Source: DAOTTI01 sp034437795 (GTDB taxonomy: Bacteria > Chloroflexota > UBA11872 > UBA12225). Taken from it: a stretch of 60,176 nt of DNA. This document shows positions 42,231 to 50,786 of the stretch, piece after piece. Each line of letters begins with the position of its first letter. Position 1 is the stretch's first letter. The notes below the pieces were generated by a model. It searched no databases. It worked only from the letters and a program-made list of their open reading frames with translations, and was not told the DNA's origin. Location: positions 1 to 60,176 of the forward strand of contig DAOTTI010000273.1 in NCBI GenBank assembly GCA_034437795.1, given 5' to 3'. The translations under genes were made by a program, and so were the position numbers.

Positions 42231-42318
42231 CCTGGATCCGTCCGGACTGCTCTGGAAATAGCCGGCCTTTGCCGTTCGCCGCTGGCGCTCGTCCGTCGTT
42301 CGTCTCTGTCGGCGGCGC

Positions 42319-42324
42319 TATACT
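42319..42324 (+). promoter_or_regulatory. -10-like hexamer TATACT ten bases before the lgt start
   Basis: TATACT is followed by CTCGGCAGTC and ATG 42335, with no clear Shine-Dalgarno. The leader would be only a few bases. Confidence 0.4.
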
Positions 42325-42334
42325 CTCGGCAGTC

Positions 42335-43189
42335 ATGGCTCTCCTGATCGAGATCGACATCGATCCTGTGATCGCCCACATTGGTCCCTTTGCGCTGCGC
42401 TGGTACAGCCTGATGATTATGCTGGGCGTGCTCGTCGGCACCTGGCTGGCGGCGCGGTTCGCCGAACGGCGCGGGATCGCTGCCGATCACATCTACTCGG
42501 CCGCCCTGTGGGTGGTAATTGGCGGCATGGCGGGGGCGCGCCTGGCCCACGTGGTGGACCGCTTCGACTTCTACCTGGCCAATCCGGCCAAGATCCTGGC
42601 CATTCATGAGGGCGGGATCGCCATCTGGGGGGGCCTGATTGCCGGGGGCCTGGCCGGCACAGCCTACGCCCTGCGCCACAAGCTCCCCTTCTGGCCCTTC
42701 GCCGACGCCGTCTCGCACGCCGCGATCCTGGGCCAAGCCATCGGGCGCATCGGCTGCATCGTGAACGGCGACGTGGCGGGGAAGCCGACCAACGGGAGCT
42801 GGGGCTTCGTCTACACCAACCCCAACGCGTTGCTGCCGAAGGCTGAGTACTTCAATACCCCGACCCACCCCTATCCGTTGTACGAGCTGGTCTGGGACCT
42901 GGCCCTGTTCGGCCTGCTGTTCGTCGTCGCCCGCAAGGTGAAGTTCGACGGGGCGGTGTTCCTGACCTACTGCGCCATCTACTCCCTGGGACGCTTCCTG
43001 CTGACCTTCACGCGTGAGGAGGCAGTCTTCCTGTTCGGGCTGCAGCAGGCGCAGGTGTTCTCGATCATCGTGATCATCATCGCGGCGTACCTGTACCTGT
43101 ATCGCCGCGCGCAGCAGGGGCGGGTGCCCGCCGGCCAGCCGGCGGGGCAGGCCGAGCCGGCTCAGGCTGGGCCAGGCATCGCACGATGA
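42335..43189 (+). CDS. lgt: Prolipoprotein diacylglyceryl transferase
   Basis: The product is 284 residues with seven membrane helices. Family landmarks are WYSLMIMLGVLVGTWLA, GGMAGARLAHV, EGGIAIWGGLIAGGLAG, the signature GQAIGRIGCIVNGDVAG and YPLYELVWDLALFGLLF. It transfers diacylglycerol to the lipobox cysteine of preprolipoproteins, so it serves the many lipoproteins encoded in this window. The C-terminal 25 residues are Ala/Gln/Pro-rich and variable. It starts with a near-leaderless arrangement and is followed 98 bases later by the antiporter-like genes. Confidence 0.95.
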   Translation: MALLIEIDIDPVIAHIGPFALRWYSLMIMLGVLVGTWLAARFAERRGIAADHIYSAALWVVIGGMAGARLAHVVDRFDFYLANPAKILAIHEGGIAIWGGLIAGGLAGTAYALRHKLPFWPFADAVSHAAILGQAIGRIGCIVNGDVAGKPTNGSWGFVYTNPNALLPKAEYFNTPTHPYPLYELVWDLALFGLLFVVARKVKFDGAVFLTYCAIYSLGRFLLTFTREEAVFLFGLQQAQVFSIIVIIIAAYLYLYRRAQQGRVPAGQPAGQAEPAQAGPGIAR

Positions 43190-43286
43190 CACCCCTCCCC
43201 GCTGCGGAGGGGCAGGGTGAGGCCGAGCCACGACCGCGACTGAGACACGCCTAGCGCTGGCGTTCATCCTGGCGCCCATCGTCCTC

Positions 43287-45032
43287 GTGCTGCTGGCCGG
43301 CGCCGCCATGGCCGGCCGGCGCACGCGCCGGGTGGCGCCGCTGCTGCTGGCGCTGGCGACGGGGGGGATGCTGGCCGGCGCCTGGCTGGTGGCGGGTCGC
43401 TGGGAGGGGCATGATCCGCCGGAGCTTCCACTGTTTACCTGGTCCCCGCTGGGTCTATACGGCGTCCAGTTCGCGGCCACCGCCGGCACCGATCGGCTGG
43501 CGATCCTCGTCCCCGTGTTGGCGCTGGCCACGGCGGGGGCCTGGCTGCGGGGGCGCCGGTCGCGTGGCGCCACGGGAGCCGGTGGAGCCGGCGACGAGCC
43601 GCCCGGCGTGGCGCTGGGCGACGCCAGCGCCCTGGTGGCCCTGGCCGGCGCGCTGTGGGTGCCGGTGGCCGCGGACCTGGTCTCGCTCTATCTCGGCGTG
43701 GCCGTGTACCTGGCCGGCACGGCGGGGGTGCTGTGGGCAGTGGCTGGAACGCCACAGGCCGGCCGGCGATTGATCCTGGTCGGGGCAGCGGCCACCGGCC
43801 TGCTGGCGACGGTGCTCGTGCTGGGCAAGATCAACGGGCACTTCCGGCTGGCGCAGCTCTCCACCACCGGTTTTAGCTCGGCCGCCTTCCTGGGCGTGCT
43901 GCTCGCCGCCGCCGTCTGCGCGCCGGCTCCCCCGTTCCACGGCTGGCTCTTACGCTGCGCGCGCCACCCGCTGGCACCCGCGCTGGCGGCGGCGGGGGGC
44001 GCCATTGCGCTGACCCTGCTCCTGGCCGCCTTTCGCACCACTGCCGGCCAGTTCCCGCCAGCGTGGCAGCGCACCCTGGCTGCGCTGGGCTGGCTGGCGG
44101 TGCTGGTGGGTGTTGCCGTGGGGCTGATCCGGCGCGCCCTGCCGGTGCGCCTGGCGGCGCTGCTGGCCGGACGGGCGGGGCTGACGTTCCTGGCGGCCGG
44201 AGTGGCCACGCCGGCATCGATGGCGGCGATGGTGCTGCACGGCCTCGTCGTCACGCCGGCACTGGCCGCGCTGTGGGTGGCGGCGATCGGGGCGCCGCCG
44301 CGGGGCCCCCTGCGGGCGGTGGTGCGGGGCAGCGCGCGGGCCCGCGACCCCGCCTTCTGGCTGGGGGTGCTGCTTCTGGCGACGGCGGCGGGCCTGCCGG
44401 GGACCATCGCCGGCCTGGCGCGCAACGCCCTGGTGATGGCGATCACGGCGTGGCCGGCCGGCAGCCAGCTCCTCCGTCTGCCGGCCTTCCTGCTGGATGC
44501 AGCCACGTTGGCCGTAGGGGGCGCGCTCCTCTGGCGCCTGCCCCGTTGGCGCGCGCTGCCGCTCCGATGGGCGGCCGTGCCGGCCATCGCCCTGGCCGTC
44601 ACGCTGGCCGTGCCGGCGGCGCTCCCCGAGCGTCTGCTGGGGCGCTGGTTTGGCCCGGCCGCGGCGGCCGCCGCAGGGACCACCCTCCCGCCCCTGGCGC
44701 TCGACGCGGCCCGGCTGCCACATCCCCTCTCCGTGGTGCTCGGTGCCGCCGCCGCGTGGGCGCTGGTCCGGCGCCTGATGGGGCGCGAATGGCTGCCGGC
44801 GACGGCGACGGCGGCGCTGGGGATGCTGGCCTACGGGTGGAGCGAAGGGCGCCGGTGGTGGCGCCGGCACCGGCTGGGGAGCGCCCCCACACTGGCCGTG
44901 GCCCTGCTCTGGCGGCGCCTGGAGCAGGCCGCCGGTCGGGGGCTGGACCTGGCCGGGCCGGTGGAGGAACGGTACTATGCCGCGGCCGCCGTAATGCTGG
45001 CCGTGGCCTTGATCTACATCATCGCCCGATGA
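43287..45032 (+). CDS. NuoL/MrpA-related membrane protein lacking pumping residues
   Basis: The product is about 581 residues from GTG 43287 and very hydrophobic (roughly 14 helices). In-frame hydrophobic sequence continues upstream to about 43257, so a start at a rare codon there is possible. Relation to complex I/Mrp antiporter subunits is seen in APPFHGWLLRCARHPLAPAL (matching PFHxWLPDAMxAPTP), GLPGTIAGLARN and the closing LIYIIAR helix. The Lys before PFH, the Lys of the following helix and the Glu of helix 5 are not found at the expected places. It is the first of three linked membrane genes. Its TGA overlaps the ATG of a 35-codon ORF (ATGA at 45029). Confidence 0.65.
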   Translation: MLLAGAAMAGRRTRRVAPLLLALATGGMLAGAWLVAGRWEGHDPPELPLFTWSPLGLYGVQFAATAGTDRLAILVPVLALATAGAWLRGRRSRGATGAGGAGDEPPGVALGDASALVALAGALWVPVAADLVSLYLGVAVYLAGTAGVLWAVAGTPQAGRRLILVGAAATGLLATVLVLGKINGHFRLAQLSTTGFSSAAFLGVLLAAAVCAPAPPFHGWLLRCARHPLAPALAAAGGAIALTLLLAAFRTTAGQFPPAWQRTLAALGWLAVLVGVAVGLIRRALPVRLAALLAGRAGLTFLAAGVATPASMAAMVLHGLVVTPALAALWVAAIGAPPRGPLRAVVRGSARARDPAFWLGVLLLATAAGLPGTIAGLARNALVMAITAWPAGSQLLRLPAFLLDAATLAVGGALLWRLPRWRALPLRWAAVPAIALAVTLAVPAALPERLLGRWFGPAAAAAAGTTLPPLALDAARLPHPLSVVLGAAAAWALVRRLMGREWLPATATAALGMLAYGWSEGRRWWRRHRLGSAPTLAVALLWRRLEQAAGRGLDLAGPVEERYYAAAAVMLAVALIYIIAR

Positions 45033-45136
45033 ACGAGGTGACCATCGTCCTGGCCCTCCTGGCCCGCTGGCCTGATGAACAGGCGGATCATCCTGCTGCC
45101 CTGATGAACGAACCGAGCAATCTGCTGGTCCGATGA
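45029..45136 (+). CDS. 35-residue ORF bridging two membrane-subunit genes
   Basis: ATG 45029 overlaps the stop of the preceding gene and TGA 45136 overlaps the ATG of the following gene (45133), both as ATGA. The peptide is MNEVTIVLALLARWP, then DEQADHPAALMNEPSNLLVR. Four ATGAAC motifs lie at 45029, 45075, 45104 and 45133, so the region looks like repeated copies of a gene start. It may serve to carry ribosomes between the two subunits; its own function is unknown. Confidence 0.4.
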   Translation: MNEVTIVLALLARWPDEQADHPAALMNEPSNLLVR

Positions 45137-45759
45137 ACGAGCTGATCATTCTCACCCCCCTGGTGCTGGTGGCGTCGCTGCTGAGCGTGTCAGTCAACTG
45201 GCGGGTGGCCCTGGCGTCGCTGTGGTGCGTCAATCTGTTGGTCAGCGTCTGGCTGGCGCTGGTGGTCACGCCGGAGGTGGCGCTGGCGAAGGCCATCACC
45301 GGCACCACCATGTGCGTGCTGCTGTGGCCCAGCCTGCGGGCGCTGTTTGCCGGCACCTATGAGGCGCGCCGGCGCGCGCAATGGGTGCTGGACCTGCTGG
45401 GGCCGCGCAGCGCCGACGAGCCGTTCATGCTGATGGGCGCGCTGCTGGCTGCGACCGCCGCTATCGTGCTGTCCCAGGCGTTTCCGCTGGTGGAGGGGGC
45501 CAACAACTTTGCCTGGTACTGGCTGGGGCTGCTGGGACTGCTGCTGGTCGTGCTGTCTCGCGACATCGTGCGCGTTGGGCTGGGCCTGCTGCTGCTGATC
45601 AATGCCGTGGATCTGGTGAACACCATGGTGAGCCGGAACCAGGGCGTGTTCGCCATCGGCGCCCGCAGCACGGTGGCGATTGCGCTGGCACTCTCCCTGG
45701 CCCTGAGCTGGTCCTACCTGCAGGCGCACGGCGGGCGGTTCCTGAGTGGCGAGCGCTAG
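45133..45759 (+). CDS. Fused MbhD(DUF4040)-like and NuoK/MrpC-like membrane protein
   Basis: The product is 208 residues. The first ~70 residues (VNWRVALASLWCVNLLVSVWLALVVTPEVALAKAITGTTM) match the DUF4040/MbhD pattern of Mrp/Mbh-type complexes. The second half (WYWLGLLGLLLVVLSRDIVRVGLGLLLLINAVDLVNTM) matches the NuoK/MrpC pattern, where short helices carry a conserved Glu pair in complex I; here that helix has only Asp residues (RDIV and AVDLV). A fusion of the two parts in one chain is unusual. It is preceded by the 35-codon ORF with ATGA overlap and followed directly by the NuoN-like gene with no gap. Confidence 0.6.
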   Translation: MNELIILTPLVLVASLLSVSVNWRVALASLWCVNLLVSVWLALVVTPEVALAKAITGTTMCVLLWPSLRALFAGTYEARRRAQWVLDLLGPRSADEPFMLMGALLAATAAIVLSQAFPLVEGANNFAWYWLGLLGLLLVVLSRDIVRVGLGLLLLINAVDLVNTMVSRNQGVFAIGARSTVAIALALSLALSWSYLQAHGGRFLSGER

Positions 45760-47121
45760 GTGACGTACGGCACGCTGCTCCTGCTCGTCGGCGCTCCCGT
45801 GGCCTGCGGCCTGGTCGCCACGGCCGTCTCCTGGCGGGCGGGGCACCTGCTGGCGGGGCTGGCGACGCTGGCGGTACTGGCCGGCGTGGCCGCGGTGCGG
45901 GCCGGCGCCCCTCTGGTCATCGGCGACACGCCGCTGGCGCTGAGCCAGATCGGGCGCCTGGAGCTGGGCTTCCTGGCGGGGGCCGGCCTGCTCCTGACCG
46001 GCTATCACTACCTAGCGCGGCGCAGCTCGCCCCTGCCGGCGCTGCTTCCGCTGCTGCTGGCGGCGGTGGCGTCGAGCCGGCTCTTTGGCCCGCAGCTCCT
46101 GGTGGCCGCGTCCTTCCTCCTCTTTGCCGTGCTGCTGGCCAGCCTGCTGATGATCAGCGAGCGGGAAGACTGGCGGGCCAGCCTCTCCGGCGCCAGCTAC
46201 CTCATCCTGGCGTCGCTCGGCGGCATGGCGCTCCTGTTCGGCTTCATCCTGGCTGAGCTGCAGCGCATCAGCCCCGGGGGCCTGGTGACGGTGCCGTTCG
46301 TCGTGGCGGTGCTCGCGGTGGGGTTCGCCCTGCAGTGGGGGGCGGCGCCGTTGCACTTCTGGCTGCCCGGGGCGGTGCAGCGCGCGGGGCCGGCGGCGAT
46401 CACCCTGGCGGTCGGGCTGCTGGGGCCGGCCAGCCTGGGGTTGCTCCTGCAAGCGCTGACGGCGCTGCCGCAGCTCGTCGTCGATGAGCGGGTGAACGGC
46501 TATCTGCTAGCGGGGGGACTGGTGACCGCCGTGCTGGGCGCGGTGGGCGCCACGGCGCCGCAGGGGTTCCGGCGCCGCCTGGGCTACGTGCTGGTCGCGG
46601 ATCTGGGGTTCGTGCTGGCCGGGGTGGCGACCTCCACGCGGATCGGCGTGGCCGGCGCGGCGCTGCACCTGGCGCACCGGAGCCTGGTTACCTTCGTGCT
46701 GGTCAGCGCCGCCGCCGAGCTGGAGCGGACGGACGAGAAGGCCGGCGACCTGGATGTTGGCGCCCGCTGCCCGTCGCCGTACCTGTGGGCTACGCTGCTG
46801 GTGGGGACGCTCAGCCTGGCCGGGCTGCCGCCCTTCAGCGGGTTCGCCGCCAGCTGGCCCGTCTACCAGGCCCTGGCGCTGGCGGACTGGCGCGCCGCCA
46901 TCGTCCTGGCCGCGACGTCGCTGGCGTGCCTGGCGTCGCTGCTTTCCAGCCTGGGGCCGCTGCGCCGCGTGTACCCGCGCCCGTGGCCGGCGCCGCGGCC
47001 GGTGGAGGCGCAACTGATGGCCCTGGCCCTGTTCAGCGCCCTGTGGGGGCTGGCGCCTGGCCCCGCGCTGGGCGCCATCCACCAGGCCGTCAGTGAGCTG
47101 CCTTTCCTGAAGCCGTTCTGA
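45760..47121 (+). CDS. NuoN/MrpD-related membrane protein lacking pumping residues
   Basis: The product is 453 residues from GTG 45760, immediately after the TAG of the previous gene. About 13-14 helices are predicted by eye. The antiporter signature is seen as VGFALQWGAAPLHFWLPGAVQRAGPAAI, with LGYVLVADLGFVLAG and LAGLPPFSGFAASWPVY further on. The Lys expected three to four residues before APLHFWLP reads Gln-Trp, the Lys of the next helix reads Gly-Pro-Ala, and the helix-5 Glu is not visible. The gene closes the three-gene membrane set; no NADH, hydrogenase or CO-dehydrogenase partner subunit is present in the window. Confidence 0.7.
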   Translation: MTYGTLLLLVGAPVACGLVATAVSWRAGHLLAGLATLAVLAGVAAVRAGAPLVIGDTPLALSQIGRLELGFLAGAGLLLTGYHYLARRSSPLPALLPLLLAAVASSRLFGPQLLVAASFLLFAVLLASLLMISEREDWRASLSGASYLILASLGGMALLFGFILAELQRISPGGLVTVPFVVAVLAVGFALQWGAAPLHFWLPGAVQRAGPAAITLAVGLLGPASLGLLLQALTALPQLVVDERVNGYLLAGGLVTAVLGAVGATAPQGFRRRLGYVLVADLGFVLAGVATSTRIGVAGAALHLAHRSLVTFVLVSAAAELERTDEKAGDLDVGARCPSPYLWATLLVGTLSLAGLPPFSGFAASWPVYQALALADWRAAIVLAATSLACLASLLSSLGPLRRVYPRPWPAPRPVEAQLMALALFSALWGLAPGPALGAIHQAVSELPFLKPF

Positions 47122-47351
47122 TCGCCACGGCATACCGGTGGGGCGCGGCCGACCACGCGCTTGCGGCCGGCGGGGCAGCCCTCACCCCCTTCGGTCGGGG
47201 CCGCGCCACACCCCTGCCCCCCTCGGCCCCACCGTGCGGTTTGGCCCCGCCGCCCTCTCTCCGTCTCGGAGCGGGGGAACGAGGGGCACGGCTGTGGGGC
47301 ATCATCCTGGCGCCCCCGCTGCGACGCGGAGCGGGGGAATGGGGAGACGGG
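47122..47351. repeat. Spacer filled with GC-rich repeats
   Basis: CCCTCACCCCCTTCGGTCGG, CACCGTGCGGTTTGGCCCCG, CTCTCTCCGTCTCGGAG and CACGGCTGTGGGGCATC phrases follow each other, all with relatives at 32.5, 50.4 and 55.2 kb. The array ends at GGGAGACGGGCTA, whose CTA is the stop of the oxidoreductase gene. Confidence 0.7.
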
Positions 47352-48437
47352 CTACTGATCGGGTGGCTGGAGGCGGATCCAGCGTTCGGTCTGCCAGGAC
47401 TGCTCCACCGCTTCCACGACCTGCTGGGCGCGCAGCCCGTCCGCGAAGGTGGGCCAGCCGTTGGGCTCGCCCCGCAAGGCAGCGACGATGCGCGTGAGGT
47501 GAAAGCGAGGGAAGTCATCGAAGGCGACATTGAGGTCGTCCGGCAGGGGCTCGACCTGCAGGGCGGGCTCTCCCGGCCCGGCGGCGCGGACCACGGGCGC
47601 AACGGTGCGGTCCTCTTCCATCATTAGCGCCCCGTGGCTGCCGAAGAGCTCGACGCGGCGGTAGTTCTGCCGGCCGGTGGCCACCTGGCTGACCTGGACC
47701 GTCCCAGCCACGCCGCTGGGGAGCCTGACTACGAACGAGGCGGTATCGTCGGCCGTCACGCGGCCACGGCCGCCGGACGGGGCCGGCCGCTCACCGATGG
47801 CGATGTGGGTGACGCCGCAGACCGCCTCGATCTCGCCAAACCACCAGCGGATGAGGTCGGCCAGGTGCACGCCGATGTCCAGCAGGGCGCCGCCGCCCCG
47901 CTCGCGGAGCATGCGGTAGGCGAGAGGCGCCGCCGCGTCGGTGCGGAGGTTCTGCCAGAAGGAGATGCTGAAGTGGTAGAGGGTGCCCAGGCGCCCCTGC
48001 TCGATCAGACGCGCCAGGTGGCGCATGGGATTGGTCGAGCGGTAGGTGAAGTTGACGGCAGTGCGCACGCCGGCGGCGCGGGCCGCGGCCGCCATCTCCC
48101 TGGCTTGCGCGACGTTGACGCCCAGGGGCTTTTCGCACAGGACGTGAAGGCGGCGGGCCAGGGCGGCCATGACCATCGGGTAATGCACGTCGTTCGGGGT
48201 GGCGATGACCACCGCCTCCGGCTCGGACTCATCCAGCATCCGCTCATAGTCGGCGTAGGCGCGGGGGATGCCGCGCTCGCGGGCGATCCGCTCCGTCTTC
48301 TCTCGCGTGGGCCCGAACAGGGCGACGACCTCCGCATGGGGGCAGGCCACGAGCCCGGGGATCAGGACGCGCTGGGAAAAGGAGCCCACGCCGGCGACGG
48401 CGATCCGCAACGGCCGGGAATCGGCTGAGCCTTGCAT
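47352..48437 (-). CDS. Gfo/Idh/MocA-family oxidoreductase
   Basis: The product is 361 residues. ATG 48437 follows GGAGAGG. The N-terminal Rossmann fold has IAVAGVGSFSQRVLIPGL and VVIATPNDVHYPMVMAAL; the family EKP motif is CEKPLGVN, and the C-terminal domain has GGGALLDIGVHLADLIRWWFG with the usual Asp and His pair. It would oxidise or reduce a sugar, sugar acid or inositol with NAD(P). It lies between repeat arrays and is not linked to a catabolic cluster, though the catabolic region at 1-20 kb is on the same chromosome. The substrate is unknown. The stop codon borders a repeat array. Confidence 0.88.
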   Translation of the reverse strand: MQGSADSRPLRIAVAGVGSFSQRVLIPGLVACPHAEVVALFGPTREKTERIARERGIPRAYADYERMLDESEPEAVVIATPNDVHYPMVMAALARRLHVLCEKPLGVNVAQAREMAAAARAAGVRTAVNFTYRSTNPMRHLARLIEQGRLGTLYHFSISFWQNLRTDAAAPLAYRMLRERGGGALLDIGVHLADLIRWWFGEIEAVCGVTHIAIGERPAPSGGRGRVTADDTASFVVRLPSGVAGTVQVSQVATGRQNYRRVELFGSHGALMMEEDRTVAPVVRAAGPGEPALQVEPLPDDLNVAFDDFPRFHLTRIVAALRGEPNGWPTFADGLRAQQVVEAVEQSWQTERWIRLQPPDQ

Positions 48438-48586
48438 CTGAGCCTCTCCATCAAGAGATCAAGTTCGTGTCCGACGGCGGACGTGGCGCCTGACGCCAAT
48501 GCGCCGTCTTGACGTTTCGTTATCTCGCGCTCGGGTTCGCTCTCTGCTCCTGCTTGGCCTTACGCTGGCGATGCCCCTGGCCGCCG

Positions 48587-50350
48587 TCAAGCGGCCGGCG
48601 TGAGCGCCCTGACACGGCGGGCGATGGCCGGCGCGGCCCCTTCCAGCGGGACGGCTTCCGCCTCCCCACCGGCGCGGGGGCGGACCTCCACCTGGCCCTG
48701 GCGCACGCCGCGGGGGCCGACGGTGACGCGGAGCGGAACGCCGATCAGATCGGCGTCATTGAACTTCACCCCCGCGCTCTCCAGGCGGTCGTCGTACAGC
48801 ACGGCCACCCCGGTGTCCAGCAGGGACTGGTAGAGCGCATCCGCGGTGGCGGCCACGTCGGGGTGGTCCACGTTGACGGCGACCAGGTGGACGTCACAGG
48901 GAGCGATGGACGCCGGCCAGACGATCCCCTGCGCATCATGGTGATGCTCGACGGCCGCGGCGATGGTCCGGCCGACGCCGATGCCGTAGCAGCCCATCCA
49001 GATGGGGTGAGGCTGGCCCGTGGCGTCAAGGTAGCGTGCGCCGAACGCCTCAGTGTAGCGGGTGCCGAGCTTGAACACGTGGCCCAGCTCGATGCCGCGC
49101 TCTTCGACGAGCGAGCTGCCGCAGCGGACGCAGGGGTGGCCGGCCCTGGCGGTGGCGATGTCGGCCACCAGCGTAGCGGTGAAGTCGCGCCCGTAGTTGA
49201 CGTTGCGCAGGTGGACGTCCGGCCGGTTGGCGCCGGCCACCAGGTTAGGCTCCGGCGGCACGGACAGATCGACCACGGTGCGCAGCCCTTGGATGCCGAC
49301 GGGCGAGGCGGAGCCGGCGACGAGGCCGGCCGCCGCCACCTCGTCGTCCCGCGCCAGGCGTAGGGCATCGCACCGGAGCAGGTTCCGGAGCTTGACCTCG
49401 TTCACCTCCAGGTCGCCTCGGATGCCGACGAAGATGAGCTCGGTGGCGGGAGGCGGGCCAGCCTGCTCGGCCATGTAGAACACCGCTTTGAGGGTCTGCG
49501 CGGGGGAGATGCCCAGGAAACGGGCCAGGTCGTCGATAGTCCGCACGCCCGGCGTACGGACCTCCTCCAGGGGCTGGAGGGGAGGAGACTCGCCCGGGGG
49601 CTCGGGCGCGCCGGCGGCCGGCACGCGCCGGAACGCGGCCCGCTCGCGGTTGGCGGCGTAGCGGCACGTGGCGCTGGAGCAGCGAATGATGGTGTCCTCA
49701 CCGGCAGGGCTAGGAAGCATGAACTCCACGCTCTCCTTGCCGCCGATGGCCCCGCTATCCGCCTCGACGGGGAGCGCGGGGAGGTCGCAGCGCGCGAAGA
49801 TGCGCTGGTAGGCGGCGAACATGGCCGCGTAGGAGCGGTCCATGCCTTCCTCGTCGCGGTCAAAGGAATAGGCGTCCTTCATGACGAACTCACGGACGCG
49901 GAGCAGGCCGCCCCGTGGGCGGGCCTCGTCGCGGTGCTTGGTGTGGACCTGGAAGAGGGTCACGGGCAGGTCGCGGTGGCTGCGCACGAAGGCGGCGACG
50001 AGGCGCGTGACCACCTCCTCGTGCGTGGGGCCGAGCACGTGCCAGCGCCGGCGGCGGTCCTGGAGCCGGAAGAGCACGTCGGCCATGCTCAGGTCGCGGC
50101 CGGACTGCTGCCACAGGTCGAGGGGCTGGAGCATGGGCAGGAGCACCTCCTGGGCGCCGGCGGCCAGCATCTCGTCGCGGATGATCTGCTCCACCTTGCG
50201 CTGGACGCGCAGGCCGAGGGGGAGCATAGCGTAAAGGCCGGCGGCGAGCTGATCAACGAAGCCGGCCCGCACCAGCAGGCGATGGCTGGGCGTGTCGGCG
50301 TCCGCCGGGGGCTCGCGCAGGGTGCGTCCGAACAGGCGTGAGAGGCGCAT
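48587..50350 (-). CDS. proS: Prolyl-tRNA synthetase, bacterial type
   Basis: The product is 587 residues, a usual length for the bacterial form with an editing insertion. Class II motifs are seen: motif 1 region LPLGLRVQRKVEQIIRDEM, motif 2 QVHTKHRDEARPRGGLLRVREFVMKDAYSF, motif 3 GCYGIGVGRTIAA. The insertion domain is present from about residue 225 to 400 (RTIDDLARFLGISPAQTLKAVFY). The C-terminal anticodon domain ends in ALTPAA. It charges tRNA-Pro. No Shine-Dalgarno is seen; TATCAT lies 12 bases before the start on the minus strand. It stands alone between two repeat-rich spacers. Confidence 0.96.
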   Translation of the reverse strand: MRLSRLFGRTLREPPADADTPSHRLLVRAGFVDQLAAGLYAMLPLGLRVQRKVEQIIRDEMLAAGAQEVLLPMLQPLDLWQQSGRDLSMADVLFRLQDRRRRWHVLGPTHEEVVTRLVAAFVRSHRDLPVTLFQVHTKHRDEARPRGGLLRVREFVMKDAYSFDRDEEGMDRSYAAMFAAYQRIFARCDLPALPVEADSGAIGGKESVEFMLPSPAGEDTIIRCSSATCRYAANRERAAFRRVPAAGAPEPPGESPPLQPLEEVRTPGVRTIDDLARFLGISPAQTLKAVFYMAEQAGPPPATELIFVGIRGDLEVNEVKLRNLLRCDALRLARDDEVAAAGLVAGSASPVGIQGLRTVVDLSVPPEPNLVAGANRPDVHLRNVNYGRDFTATLVADIATARAGHPCVRCGSSLVEERGIELGHVFKLGTRYTEAFGARYLDATGQPHPIWMGCYGIGVGRTIAAAVEHHHDAQGIVWPASIAPCDVHLVAVNVDHPDVAATADALYQSLLDTGVAVLYDDRLESAGVKFNDADLIGVPLRVTVGPRGVRQGQVEVRPRAGGEAEAVPLEGAAPAIARRVRALTPAA

Positions 50351-50362
50351 GCTGGGAGGATG

Positions 50363-50368
50363 ATGATA
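50363..50368 (-). promoter_or_regulatory. -10-like hexamer TATCAT 12 bases before the proS start
   Basis: On the minus strand TATCAT is followed by 12 bases and ATG 50350, with no Shine-Dalgarno. It fits the near-leaderless pattern seen elsewhere in the window. Confidence 0.35.
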
Positions 50369-50718
50369 CCCGCGGCGGGGGGACACGGAGACGCGGGGAC
50401 GAGGCCTCACCCCCTTCGGCCGGGGCCGCGCCGGGAGGGAGGAGGGACGTCACCCCCTTCGATCGGGGCCGCGCCGCACCTCTCCCCCACGCTGCCCCGC
50501 CGTGCGGCTTGGCCCCGCCGCCCCCTCTCCGACACGGAAAGGGGGAATGAGGGTGATGGGGAGAGGATCTGACCCGCGGGGGCCGCGCCGGCCGCGCTCT
50601 CACACGGGGGAGAGGGGAAGCGATGGGGGATCATGTCGGCGAGTTGCGCCCGGCTCAACGGGCTCGGCGCGGTCTCACACGGGGGAGAAGGGAAGCGATG
50701 GGGGCGATCTGGCGCAGA

Positions 50719-50786
50719 GCCCCCACCCTAGCCCTCGACCAGAGGGAGAGGGGGACACATCGCCGGCCATGAATCATCCAGGCTAA
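50719..50786. repeat. Full palindromic repeat unit, no gene end attached
   Basis: CCCTAGCCCTCGACCAGAGG and GAGAGGGGGACACAT are followed by CGCCGGCCATGAATCATCC and AGGCTAA. It is almost the same as the reverse unit after ffh (38249-38312). No gene stops here, so it shows that the unit also exists free of stop codons. Confidence 0.75.
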
